A DNA stretch of 64,000 bases from assembly GCA_963921425.1 (NCBI GenBank), contig OY992833.1:8219228-8283227 (forward strand). Reading direction: 5' to 3'. The first letter of the stretch is position 1. Every line of letters begins with the position of its first letter. Shown here one piece after another: positions 32,889 through 44,804 of this stretch. A program made the position numbers and the translations under genes. The DNA comes from Dryas octopetala. Taxonomy: Eukaryota; Streptophyta; Magnoliopsida; Rosales; Rosaceae. The notes under the pieces were generated by a model, which was not told the origin of the DNA, did no database searches, and worked only from the letters and a program-made list of their open reading frames with translations.

Positions 32889-35390
32889 ATGTGGTGTGTG
32901 TGAGTTTAACAATCTACAAACCCCCCTGCCGTGTGTGTGTGTTTGGTTATTCTAGTGGTAAGTTGAATTGGTTTGATGTGTATTTACCTATTCCTCGTGG
33001 GATCGACCTCGTACTTATACGCTATGCTTACATGAGCGATTCGTATACTTGCGAGCTACAACTTGGTATTCGTTTCTAAATTCCAAGTAAAACAAGTTGT
33101 ACAAAAAGGAGCAACACCAGTCAAAGGATGCAAACAACTAGTGACGGGGGTTCTAATAGATAGTGGAAATTTAATACGCGCAAACATCAAACTAACAGAC
33201 CAAGAGACGGATAAACGATTTGTTAGAACATGCAAATCCATTAATCAACCTACAACTAACATGCAAGATAGAATAACTAACCTACATAATTAAATTAAAT
33301 AAATAAAAACAAAACAGCAACCAATAAATAAAATCCCAATTCATGCTTGCTAACGGAAATCAGAAACGCAAATTAAACAAACTTAAAAACATAAACTAAA
33401 CAACTAAATCAAATTGCATAAATTAAATGAAATCAGAACCATGCACTAAAAGAAATAAAGAGACAAACTAAATAAATCCAGCAAATTAATTAAATAGATT
33501 CAGAGGCACAATCCAACAATAAAAGAGGAAACAAGAACAAAAATCAAAAGAAGCAAGGGGAAGGGGTTGCGGCAAGACAAGGAAGAGAAGGCACCTTGCA
33601 CAAGCAATTGGCTCACGGCTATGGTGAGCTAGGGCTTGCGGCTTAGGGGTGTCCTTCCTTGCAGCCACGCCACTTCTCTCTCTCTCTTTACCTTCGGCTA
33701 GCTCTCCCTAAAACAAAACTAAATTCTGAAATTAAAAACCTAGAACAGAAAAATAAAACTAGGAGAAGAGAAGAATTTCGGCTGGAGTGTAGGTGAAAAA
33801 AGTGATGCTAGGGTTCTGAATGAAGGGGGTTTATATAGAGGAGCATTCCTTGAGAGGCAAGGAGGATAAAGCTTGCGGCTGCTAGGGTTTCCCTTTCCTA
33901 GTTGCTTGCGGCTTCAGCTAGGGCTAGCTGAACTAGGGCCTTGCGTGTTGGGCTTCTTCCTTTGGGCTTAAGTGGCTCACGCCTAGCCTAGCTAGGGTCC
34001 CTCCTTTGCGCATGGGCTGGTAGTCCTGGGCTTTGGGCTTGCATGTTGGGCTTCCATGTTGGGCTTCAGTTGCTTGCACAAGATGGGCTAGGGTTTCACT
34101 CCATGGGCTTCCCTCTTGGGCTTGTCACCTTGGGCTTGTGCATGGCCTTTGGGCTGCTAGGGTTTGGGCCCATGCATGTGCATGCATGGCCCATCTTGGT
34201 TCGGCATCCCTAGGGCCCATGGGCCCTCCACTTTTGACTTCCCATTTTGCCCCTCATTTCCATTTGAATTCAAATTCATTTCTTCCCTCCATTCATTTCC
34301 ATGGATGTCCACCACCTTCCGGAAGCTTCTGGAACCTTGAAAAACATTTCCTGGTGCAACTAGGATTCCTTGAAAATGAGAGATTCCTTATCCATTTCGA
34401 CTTCTCGTAATGACCATATTGCCCCTGGGGTCTCCTAGTGTCACTAGGACTCCTTTCCCTAGTTGGGTTAGGTTTCCTAGTTCAACCAGGATTTTCTGTT
34501 CGAATCAGGATTTCACATTTCTGGCTCCGCAATGATGGTTCTGGACTTGATGTTTCCTAGTGTGACTAGGAATCCTCATTCGACTAGGATTTCTGCACTT
34601 TTCCTGGTTTGACCAGGATTTCACTCGTTTTCCTGGTTTGACCAGGAAATGTCCCAAAATGGCTCCATTTGCTTCTTTTTCTCATTTCTGTTTCATTTGA
34701 CCTGAAAACACAAAAACAAGGCAAGAAACACAAAATAGCGAGTTCTAACACTCTAGGTTAAGGAATTAGTATCATAAAGTGATGCAAAATGCACACTCAT
34801 CAACATAGGGTACATTAATTTGGAGCTATGCGCTATGTGTTTGTCACTCTCACAGATTGTAATGACTCTTGCATGGGTAACAGCTGCCTTAGCTTAGAAC
34901 TAGGGAATGTGCAAGTTAACTGGCTAAGGAAGGCCCAAGAAGCTCTTAGTTTATGCACAGTAAGGGGAGTAATTGCTAAAAGTAACTAGCCAAACCTTTT
35001 AGTAGACAAACTTTGTCGGCATGTTTATATATTGATTGTTAATATTCATAGTAAAGTGAATGGTATGCTAGTGGTGGATTCTGACCCCTAGTGTTTCTTT
35101 ATTATTGTTTTATCCAAATTCATTCAGTTTGTTATTTTAAAAAGTTTTGTTATTCATCTGTTAGTTTAGTCTAGCCTTAAAAACCAATCAAAACCCCCCA
35201 TTTGCGTGTGTGAGTTAGAGTTGAGTTGAGTTAATTTAATTTAATTGAGTTAGTAATCATAACACTAGTACAATTCCCTGTGGGATCGACCTCGTATTTG
35301 TAAGCTTTGCTACTTAGCGATTCGTGCACTTGCGAGTTAACCTAGGGCTCAGAAAAGGTTATTTAATTTGCTCTAGGAAAACATACAACA

Positions 35391-35900
35391 CTTGGTAATG
35401 GTTTTGTAGGACCTCTACAAGGAAATAATCAAAGCTTGTATATTGTGCATGTTTGACGTTCTCATAGATCTTAATGATTCTTGCATGGATAATAGTTGCC
35501 TTAAGTCCGCTTAGGGAACATGTAAGTTAACTGGTTAAGGGAGGCCTAAGAAGCTTTTAATTTATGCCAAAGGAGAACTATTGCAAGAAAGTTACTAATC
35601 AAACCTTTTTAGCAGTCAAACTTTGATATATTGTGTTTGAATTGATTTGTCATTAGCCATGGATGGTTAGAGTATGCATATTTGATTTGATGGCTGAAAG
35701 CTTAACATTGCAAGATAGGGTAATAGGTGTGTGTGTGTGGTGTGGTGTGCGTGAGTTATTCTATTGATTTATTGTTTATTAACCATTCCCTGTGGGATCG
35801 ACCTCGTGCTTGCATGCTTTTCTACTGATGCGATTCGTGCACTTGCGAGTATACTTAGAATGACATATATTTTTATTTTGTTCTAAGAAAACAATCAACA
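35391..35900 (+). repeat. Diverged C-type LTR remnant, 3' end only
   Basis: Matches the last 500 bp of family-C LTRs (GGTAGTGG...ATTCCCTGTGGGATCGACC...) with many substitutions. It ends AAGAAAACAATCAACA at 35900. Athila element 4 inserted into it; its 5' part lies beyond the nested mass to the left. The level of divergence marks it as an older layer. Confidence 0.75.
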
Positions 35901-36353
35901 ACCACCTTCTAGAAGCTTCTGAAACCTTGATTAGATAGAGTTGACTTTGACCAATCTTTCCTAGTCCAACTAGGATTTCTTGTAGATGCAAGATTCCTTG
36001 TCCATTTTGACTTCTCGTAATGACCATATTGCCCTTGGAATATCCTAGTCTCATTAGGACTCCTTTCCCTAGAAGAATTAGGTTTCCTAGTTCAACTAGG
36101 AATTCCTACTCCAATTAGGATTTCTCAATTCTGGCTCAACAATGATGGTTCTGGGCTTGATGTTTCATCTTGTGAATAGGAATCCTCATTTGACTAGGAT
36201 TTCAGCTCTTTTCCTGCTTTGACCAGGAATTGACCCATTTTCCTAATTTGACCAGGAAATGTCCCAAAACGGCTCCATTTGTTCATTTTTCCTATTTATG
36301 CTTCATTTGACCTGAAAAGACAAAAACAAGACAATAAACACAAAATCTCGAGT
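35901..36353 (-). repeat. C-type LTR fragment, truncated at the satellite junction
   Basis: Minus-oriented C LTR U3 sequence with the inverted-repeat array. It lacks the last roughly 75 bp that should follow the CGAGTTCTAACACTC segment; instead it switches to satellite at TCTCGAGTGCTTCC. ACCAC (35901-35905) is the likely TSD of the remnant to its left. Confidence 0.75.
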
Positions 36354-38855
36354 GCTTCCCCCATGTCTTTCTTGCCCTCCGGGCACGTTTTAGTACCATT
36401 TGGACAAAATGGGATCAAGAATGCACCAAAATGATGTTTCGGTGCGTTCTTAACGCCAAATGTGGATGAAATTGAACCAAGTATGCACCGAAATTGTCCA
36501 TATTGCACCAAATTGTCCAATTCGATACGTACCAAATTGTCCATATTGCACCAAATGTGGTTCAATTGGTCAATAACGCTAATCTTAAAATGAGAAAGTG
36601 TTTCCCCATGTCTTTTTCACCAATCGTGCTCGTTTTGGTAGAATTTAGACGAAATTGGACCTAGTTTATTCCGAAATGACGATTTTGTGCGGTCATAACA
36701 TCCAATGTAGTTCAATTAGTCTAGAACGCTAATCCTAACATGAGAAAGTGCTTCCGCATGTCTTTCTTGCCAACCAGGCACGTTTTGGTATAATTTTAAC
36801 GAAATTGGACCAAGTATGTACCGAAATAACATTTTCTTCTGTTCTTAATACCTAATGTGGTTCAATTGGACTAGAACGCTAACCCTAAGATGAAAAGGTG
36901 CTTACCCGTGTCTTTCTTGCCAACCGGGCATGTTTTGTTACAATTTAGACGAAATTGGACCAAGTATGTACCGGAATGATGATTTCGTGCATTTGTAACA
37001 TTAAATGTGGTTCAATAGGTGTAGAACGGTAATCCTAACATGAGAAACTGTTTCCCCATGTTTTTCTTACCAATCGTGCTCATTTTGGTACAATTTAGAC
37101 GAAATTGTACCTATTTTGTACCGAAATGACGATTTCGTGTGTTCTCAACACCCAATGTGGTTCAATTGGTCTAGAACGCTAATTCTAACATGAGAAAGTG
37201 CTTCCGCATGTCCTTCTTGCCAACCGGGCATGTTTTGGTATACTTTTAACGAAATTAGACCAAGTATGTACCCAAATAACATTTACTTGAGTTCTTAATA
37301 CCTAATGTGGTTCAATAGGTCTAGAACGCTACTCCTAACATGAGAAAGTGTTTTCCCTTGTCTTTCTTACCAATCATGCTCGTTTTGGTACAATTTAGAC
37401 AAAATTGGACCTAGTTTGTACCAAAATGAAGATTTTATGCGTTCTTAATACCCAATGTGGTTGAAATTGGACCAAATCTGCACCGAAATTATCCATAGTG
37501 TACCAAATTGTCCAATTCGGTACGTACCAAATTGTCCATATTGCACCAAATGTGGTTCAACTGGTCAATAACGCTAATCCTAACATGAGAAAGTGTTTCT
37601 CCATGTCTTTCTTGCCAACCGGGCATCTTTTGGCGCCATTTGGACGAAATGGGATCTAGTATGCACCAAAATGACGTTCTGGTTCGTTCTTAACATCAAA
37701 TGTGGATAAAATTGGACCAAGCATGCACCGAAATTATCCATATTGCACCAAATTGTCCAATTCGGTACGTACCAAATTGTCCATATTGCACCAAATGTGG
37801 TTCAACTGGTCAATAACGCTAATCCTAACATGAGAAAGTGATTCTCCATGTCTTTCTTGCCAACCGGGCATGTTTTGGCGCCATTTGGACGAAATGGGAT
37901 CAAGTATGCACCAAAATGAAGTTCCGATGCGTTTTTAACACCAAATGTGGATGAAATTGGACCAAGCATGCACCGAAATTATCCATATTGCACCAAATTG
38001 TCCAATTCGGTACGTACTAATTGTCCATATTGCACCAAATGTGGTTCAATTGGTCAATAACGCTAATCCTAACATGAGAAAGTGTTTTCCCATGTCTTTT
38101 ATACCAATCGTGCTAGTTTTGGAAGAATTTAGACGAAATTGGACCTAGTTTGTTCCAAAATGACGATTTCGTGCGATCTTAACACCGAATGTGGTTCAAT
38201 TAGTCTAGAACGCTAATCCTAACATGAGAAAATGCTTCCGCATGTCTTTCTTGCGAACCGGCCACGTTTTGGTATAATTTTAATGAAATTGGACCAAGTA
38301 TGTACCGAAATAACATTTTCTTGTGTTCTTAATACCTAATGTGGTTCAATTGGACTAGAACGCTAACCTTAAGATGCGAAGGTGCTTCCCCATGTCTTTC
38401 TTGCTAACTGGGCACGTTTTTTTACAATTTATACAAAATTGGACCAAGTATGTACTGAAATGATGATTTCGTGTGTTTTTAACATTAAATGTGGCTCAAT
38501 AGGTATAGAACGCTAATCCTAACATGAGAAAGTGTTTCCTCATGTCTTTCTTACCAATCGTGCTCATTTTGTTACAATTTAGACGAAATTGGACCGATTG
38601 TGTACCGAAATGACAATTTCGTGAGAACAAGATGAGAAGGTGCTTGCCCATGTCTTTCTTGCTAACCGGGCACGTTTTCTTTACAATTTATACAAAATTG
38701 GACCAAGTATGTACCGAAATGATGATTTCGTGCGTTTTTAACTTTAAATGTGGCTCAATAGGTATAGAACGCTAATCCTTACATGAGAAAGTGTTTCCCC
38801 ATGTCTTTCTTACCAATCGTGCTCATTTTGTTACAATTTAGACGAAATTGGACCT
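36354..38855. repeat. Satellite array, 15 monomers of 150 bp or 245 bp
   Basis: The anchor CATGTCTTTCTTGCCAAYCG recurs at about 36362, 36608, 36757, 36907, 37057, 37207, 37357, 37602, 37847, 38091, 38241, 38391, 38541, 38649 and 38800. Spacings are 150 bp (eight or nine times), 245 bp (four times) and one of 108 bp. The 245-bp form has an extra segment of about 95 bp made of two copies of an ACCAAATTGTCCATATTGCA unit. No coding capacity. The array is cut on the right by a C LTR. Confidence 0.92.
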
Positions 38856-40018
38856 TGATGAGTGTTCATTTTACGCTATTTTATGATACTAACTCCCTAA
38901 CCTAGAGTGTTAGAACTCGATCATTTTGTTTCTATTGTCTTGTTTTTGTGTTTTTAGGTCGAATGAAGCATAAATAGGAAATAGGAGCAAATGGAGCCGT
39001 TTTGGGACATTTCCTTGTCAAATTAGGAAAATGGGTCAATTCCTGGTCGAACCAGGAAAAGAGCTGAAATCCTAGTCAAATGAGGATTCCTAGTCACACT
39101 ATGAAACATCAAGTCCAGAACCATCATTGTCGAGCCAGAAATGAGAAATCCTGATTGGAACAGGAATTCCTGGTTGAACTAGGAAACCTGACCCTATTAG
39201 GGAAAGGAGTGCTAATCACACTGGGAGACTCCAGGGGCAATATGGTCATTACGAGAAGTCAAAAAGGATAAGGAATCTTTCATTTACAAGAAAACCTAGT
39301 TGGACTAGGAAAGGTTGGTCAAAGTCAACTCAATCAAGTCAATGTTCCAAAAGCTTGTAGAAGGTGGTGAGCATCCATGGAATCAAATTGAGGGAAGAAA
39401 TGAATTTGAATCCAAGAGGAAGAGAGGGGCAAAATTGGAAGTCAAAGTTAATGGTCAAGGGTGAACCATATCATGTAATGAAGTCAATTGGGCTTCGGGC
39501 CTAGGTGAAGTCGAAATCCACAAGAATGGTGAGGTGGCAGCTGAACACATTATTTACATCCTTGCAGCTTATTCAGCCCAAGTCATACAGCCATGCGCAA
39601 GCCATGCATCCCTAAAGCCCATCACGCCACTTGCTTGTTGCAGCCAGCCCATGTTCTTTTAAAGGAAACCCTAGCCCATCACGCCTACAAAGAGAAAGCC
39701 CAAGGAACCCTAGTTGAAAAAGAAGTCAAAACCCTGGAAAATAGAGCACCAATTTCGACAGCAATTCTGTAATTCTCCAGAACGAATCAGGTAGCATGCC
39801 ATATATGGTTGGAAAGATACGGATGTTAGCTTCGTAGGAAATTTTATGGATTTTGATTCCGAGTTTTCTAGCTCAAGATATGGTCATTTTAGTGGAGGTA
39901 GCGCAGCAGTTCCGCGAGCTAAAAAGGGAGTTACGCCCAAATAGAGCCCAAATCAGCCCAAGGCCCATGCTTGGCCGAAAATTATAAGTCTTGATGTGCA
40001 AGGAATGCACTTATCCCA
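38856..40018 (+). repeat. Family-C LTR, 5' part, inserted in the satellite and cut by element E
   Basis: Starts TGATGAGTGTTCATTTTACGC, preceded by GACCT (presumed TSD, partner outside the window). It is collinear with 44805-45890. It stops at 40018, where element E begins. It contains the inverted-repeat array and the ATATCTTGAGC module (about 39710-39990). Confidence 0.85.
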
Positions 40019-41686
40019 TGTTGATGTGTTTTCTTAGAACAAAATAAACATCTATTTCGTTCCAAGTATACTCGCAAGTGCACGAATCGCATCAGTAGCA
40101 AAGCGTACAAGCACGAGGTCGATCCCACGGGGAATGGTTAATATACAATAAATCAATGCAATTAATCACTAGAATAACTAAATGGGGGGTTTTGGAAGAT
40201 GGAAACACACGCACACATCACCACACGCACACACACTTTATTCTATCTTGCAATGTTAAGTTTTCAGTTTCAAATCAGATAAGCATGCAATAACCATCCA
40301 AGGCTAATGACAGTTAATTTGAACACAACATATTAAAGTTTGACAGCTAAAAAGGTTTGGCTAGTTACTTTCTCGCCATTGTTCTCCTAATGCATAAACT
40401 AAGAGCTTCTTGGGCCTTCCTTAGCCAGTTAACCTACATGTTTCCTAGTTCAAGCTAAGGCAGCTGTTACCCATGCAGGAGTCATTAAGTTTTATGAGAA
40501 CGTCAAACATGCACAACATATAAGCTTTGACTATTTCCTTATAGAGGTCGCCCAACCCCACTACCAAGAATAATCCCTTATTCCCTTGTTACTTGTGGTT
40601 TAGTGTCTTTGACTATTTCACAGCTAAACCTAACAGATAAACTAGATGCAATTACCCTAAGGTGGCCAGTCAAAGGATGCAAACAACTAGTGACGGGGGT
40701 TCTAATAGATAGTGGAAATTTAATACGTGCAAACATCAAACTAACAAACCAAGAGACGGATAAACGATTTGTTAGAACATGCAAATCCATTAATCGACCT
40801 ACAACTAACATGCAAGATAGAATAACTAACCTACATAATTAAATGAAATAAATAAAAACAGAAACTAACAAATAAACAAAGTCCCAATTCATGCTTGCTA
40901 AAGAAAATCAGAAACGCAAAATTAAAGGCACAACTAAACAACTAAATTAAATTGCATAAACATAAACAACTAAATGAAATCAGAACCATGCATTAAATAA
41001 ATTCAGAATCATAAACTAATTAACTTCAGTAGCATAAACCAACAATTAAAATAGAAACTAGAACGAAATTCAAAAGAAACAAGGGGAAGAGGCTGCGGCA
41101 AGACAAGGAAGAGAAGGCACCTTGCACAAGCAATTTGGCTCACGGCTATGGTGAGCTAGGGCTTGCGGCTTAGGGGTGTCCTTCCTTGCAGCCACGCCAC
41201 TCCTCTCTCTCTCTCTACCTTCGGCTAGCCCTCACAAGAATTAAACTAAAACTAACCTAGAACAGCAAAAATAAAACTAGAGAACAAAAAGGAATTTCGG
41301 CTGGAGTTGGAGGTGAGAAAAAGTGATCCCTAGGGTTCTGAATGAAGGGGGTATATATAGAGGAAGCATTCCTTGAGAGGCAAGGAGGAGAAAACTTGCG
41401 GCTGCTAGGTTTCCCTCTCCTTGTTGCTTGCGGCTTCAGCTAGGGTTAGGTGCATCAGGGCCTTGGGGCATGGGCTGCTCCTTTTGGGCTTAAGTGGCGC
41501 ATGCAAGTCAGCTAGGGCCCCCTCCTTGGCGCATGGGCTGCTGGTCTTGGACCTTGATGTGCTTTGGGTTCACATGTGTTGGGCTGAGGTGGCTTGCACA
41601 AGATGGGCTAGGGTTTCACTTCATGGGCTTCCACCATGGGCTTGCGCATGGGCCCCCTTGGCTGCTAGGGTTTGCATGGCATGCAT

Positions 41687-44116
41687 TGTTGATGTGTTTT
41701 CTTAGAACAAAATAAACAATTATCTCATTCTAAGTTTACTCGCAAGTGCACGAATCGCATCAGTAGCAAAGCGTACAAGCACGAGGTCGATCCCACAGGG
41801 AATGGTTAATATACAATAAATCAATGCAATTAATCACTAGAATAACTAAATGGGGGGTTTTGAAAAGATGGAACACACGCACACATCACCACACGCACAC
41901 ACACTTTATTCTATCTTGCAATGTTAAGTTTTCGGTTTCAAATCAGATAAGCATGCAATAACCATCCAAGGCTAATGACAGTTAATTTGAACACAACATA
42001 TTAAAGTTTGACAGCTAAAAAGGTTTGGCTAGTTACTTTCTCGCCATTGTTCTCCTAATGCATAAACTAAGAGCTTCTTGGGCCTTCCTTAGCTAGTTAA
42101 CCTACATGTTCCCTAGTTCAAGCTAAGGCAGCTGTTACCCATGCAGGAGTCATTAAGTTTTATGAGAACGTCAAACATGCACAACATATAAGCTTTGACT
42201 ATTTCCTTATAGAGGTCGCCCAACCCCACTACCAAGAATAATCCCTTATTCCCTTGTTACTTGTGGTTTAGTGTCTTTGACTATTTCACAGCTAAACCTA
42301 ATAGATAAACTAGATGCAATTACCCTAAGGTGGCCAGTCAAAGGATGCAAACAACTAGTGACGGGGGTTCTAATAGATAGTGGAAATTTAATACGCGCAA
42401 ACATCAAACTAACAGACCAAGAGACGGATAAACAATTTGTTAGAGCATACGAATCCATTAATCGACCTACGACTAACATGCAAGATAGAATAACTAACCT
42501 ACATAATTAAATTAAACAAATAAAAACAAAACAGCAACCAATAAATAAAATCCCAACTCATGCTTGCAAAAGGAAATCAGAAACGCAAATTAAACAAACT
42601 TAAAAAAAACATAAACTAAACAACTAAATCAGATTGCATAAATTAAATTGCATAAACATAAACAACTAACTAAAATCAGAACCAAGGCTATAACTAATGA
42701 AATTTAGAAACTTAATTAAATAAATTCAGAGTCACAAGATAATGAATTCAGAAACATAAACTAACTTGAAATAAGAAAACTAGACGGAAAATCAAAGAAA
42801 CCAAGTGAGAGGGCTGCGGCAAGGCAAGAGAGAAGGCAACCTCCACAAGCATATGGCTCACGGCTGGGGTGAGCTAGGGCTTGCGGCAATGGGGTCCTCC
42901 TTCCTTGCTTCCACGCCTCTCTTCTCTCTCTCTCTCACCCTTCGGCTAATCCTCACAAAAATAATGGCTGAAACTAAAAACCTAAAACAGAAAAATAAAA
43001 CTAGGAGAAGAGAAGGGAATTTCGGCTGGAGTGTGTAGGTGCACAAAGTCCTTCTAGGGTTCTGAATGAAGGGATTTAAATAGAGGAACATTCCTTGAGA
43101 GGCAAGGAGGCTGAAGCTTGCGGCTGCTAGGGTTTCCCTTTCCTAGTTGCTTGCGGCTTCAGCTAGGGCTAGCTGACTAGGGCCTTGCGTGTTGGGCTGC
43201 TCCCTTTGGGCTTAAGTGGCTCATGCCTAGCCTAGCTAGGGTCCCTCCTTGGCGCATGGGCTGGTAGTCTTGGGCTTTGGGCTTGCATGTTGGGCTTCCA
43301 TGTTGGGCTTCAGTTGCTTGCACAAGATGGGCTAGGGTTTCACTCCATGGGCTTCCATCTTGGGCTTGTCACCTTGAGCTTGCGCATGGCCCCTTGGCTG
43401 CTAGGGTTTGCATGGCATGCATGCGCATGCATGGGCTACCATCTTCCTCCTTGCTCATGGCCTTTGGGCTGCTAGGGTTTGGGCCCATGCATGTGCATGC
43501 ATGGCCCACTTGGTTCGGCATCCCTAGGGCCCATGGGCCCTCCACTTTTGACTTTCCATTTTGCCCCTCATTTCCATTTGAATTCAAATTCATTTCTTCC
43601 CTCCATTCATTTCCATGGATGTCCACCACCTTCTGGAAGCTTCTGGAACCTTGAAAAACATTTCCTGGTGCAACTAGGATTCCTTGAAAATGAGAGATTC
43701 CTTATCCATTTCGACTTCTCGTAATGACCATATTGCCCCTGGGGTCTCCTAGTGTCACTAGGACTCCTTTCCCTAGTTGGGTTAGGTTTCCTAGTTCAAC
43801 CAGGATTTCCTGTTCGAATCAGGATTTCACATTTCTGGCTCCGCAATGATGGTTCTGGACTTAATGTTTCCTAGTGTGACTAGGAATCCTCATTTGACTA
43901 GAATTTCTGCACTTTTCCTGGTTTGACCAGGATTTCACTCGTTTTCCTGGTTTGACCAGGAAATGTCCCAAAATGGCTCCATTTGCTTCTTTTTCTCCTT
44001 TCTGCTTCATTTGACCTGAAAACACAAAAACAAGACAAGAAACACAAAATAGCGAGTTCTAACACTCTAGGTTAAGGAATTAGTATTATAAAGTGATGCA
44101 AAATGCACACTCATCA
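41687..44116 (-). repeat. Solo family-B LTR (2430 bp), TSD TGCAT
   Basis: Ends TGTTGATGTG and GCACACTCATCA; TSD TGCAT at 41682-41686 and 44117-44121, within the ATGCATGC stretch of the E LTR. It closely resembles the solo LTR at 61528-63952, including the leader. Confidence 0.93.
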
Positions 44117-44804
44117 TGCATGCGCATGCATAGGCTGCCATCTTCCTCCTTGCGCATGGCCTTTGGGCTGCTAGGGTTTGGGCCCATGCATGTGCATGCA
44201 TGGCCCATCTTGGTTCGGCATCCCTAGGGCCCATGGGCCCTCCACTTTTGACTTCCCATTTTGCCCCTCATTTCCATTTGAATTCAAATTCATTTCTTCC
44301 CTCCATTCATTTCCATGGATGTCCACCACCTTCTGGAAGCTTCTGGAACCTTGAACAACATTTCCTGGTGCAACTAGGATTCCTTGAAAATGAGAGATTC
44401 CTTATCTATTTCGACTTTTCGTAATGACCATATTGTCCCTGGGGTCTCCTAGTGTCACTAGGACTCCTTTCCCTAGTTGGGTTAGGTTTCCTAGTTCAAC
44501 CAGGATTTCCTATTCGAATCAGGATTTCACATTTCTGGCTCCGCAATGATGGTTCTGGACTTGATGTTTCCTAGTGTGACTAGGAATCCTCATTTGACTA
44601 GGATTTCTGCACTTTTCCTGGTTTGACCAGGATTTCACTCGTTTTCCTGGTTTGACCAGGAAATGTCCTAAAATGGCTCCATTTGCTTCTTTTTCTCATT
44701 TCTGCTTCATTTGACCTGAAAACACAAAAATAAGACAAGAAACACAAAATATCGAGTTCTAACACTCTAGGTTAAGGAATTAGTATCATAAAGTGATGCA
44801 AAAT

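Larger units (their letters stand above)
28262..33116 (+). repeat. Mosaic solo LTR ('D'), TSD CCAGT, itself interrupted
   Basis: LTR sequence runs 28262-30111 and 32618-33116 (about 2349 bp), flanked by CCAGT (28257-28261 and 33117-33121). It starts like family C (TGATGAGTGTTC). The middle (about 29880-32780, excluding the insert) matches family A, and the last 330 bp, ending GGAGCAACA, match neither. It includes the shared 29090-29290 module, a TATA at about 29443 and a TG-dinucleotide tract at 32869-32888. Confidence 0.85.
27611..34802 (-). repeat. Solo family-B LTR in the element 4 LTR, TSD ACATA, itself interrupted
   Basis: B LTR sequence runs 27611-28261 and 33122-34802 (about 2332 bp). 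Outer ends are TGTTGAATG and GCACACTCATCA, flanked by a perfect TSD ACATA. It is interrupted by a plus-strand solo LTR with TSD CCAGT. Its left terminus resembles family C while the remainder is family B. Confidence 0.92.
21428..35390 (+). mobile_element. Athila element 4, 3' part, heavily nested (plus strand)
   Basis: The visible parts are the integrase C-terminus (21428-21697), 3' region (21698-22858 and 25465-26017), PPT (26018-26030) and 3' LTR (26031-27610 and 34808-35390). The 5' part is separated by the B LTR at 17152-21427 and lies beyond the window start. A solo LTR (22859-25459) sits in its 3' region and a stack of three solo LTRs sits in its 3' LTR. Its right flank is another LTR remnant (predicted TSD CTTGG, 35391-35395). 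Confidence 0.88.
26031..35390 (+). repeat. 3' LTR of Athila element 4, split by a nested stack
   Basis: LTR sequence runs 26031-27610 and 34808-35390 (about 2163 bp together), starting TGTTGAGTGC and ending CATACAACA. The split is a nested insertion with TSD ACATA (27606-27610 and 34803-34807). The TATA box is at 26850-26859. A 215-codon frame (26689-27336) crosses U3 and the leader and is compositionally simple; I do not treat it as a gene. Confidence 0.88.

Noticed and set aside
36296..38148. Small ORFs in the satellite array (36296-36565 and 37945-38148)
   Set aside because: They are not maintained from monomer to monomer and are explained by the repeat.
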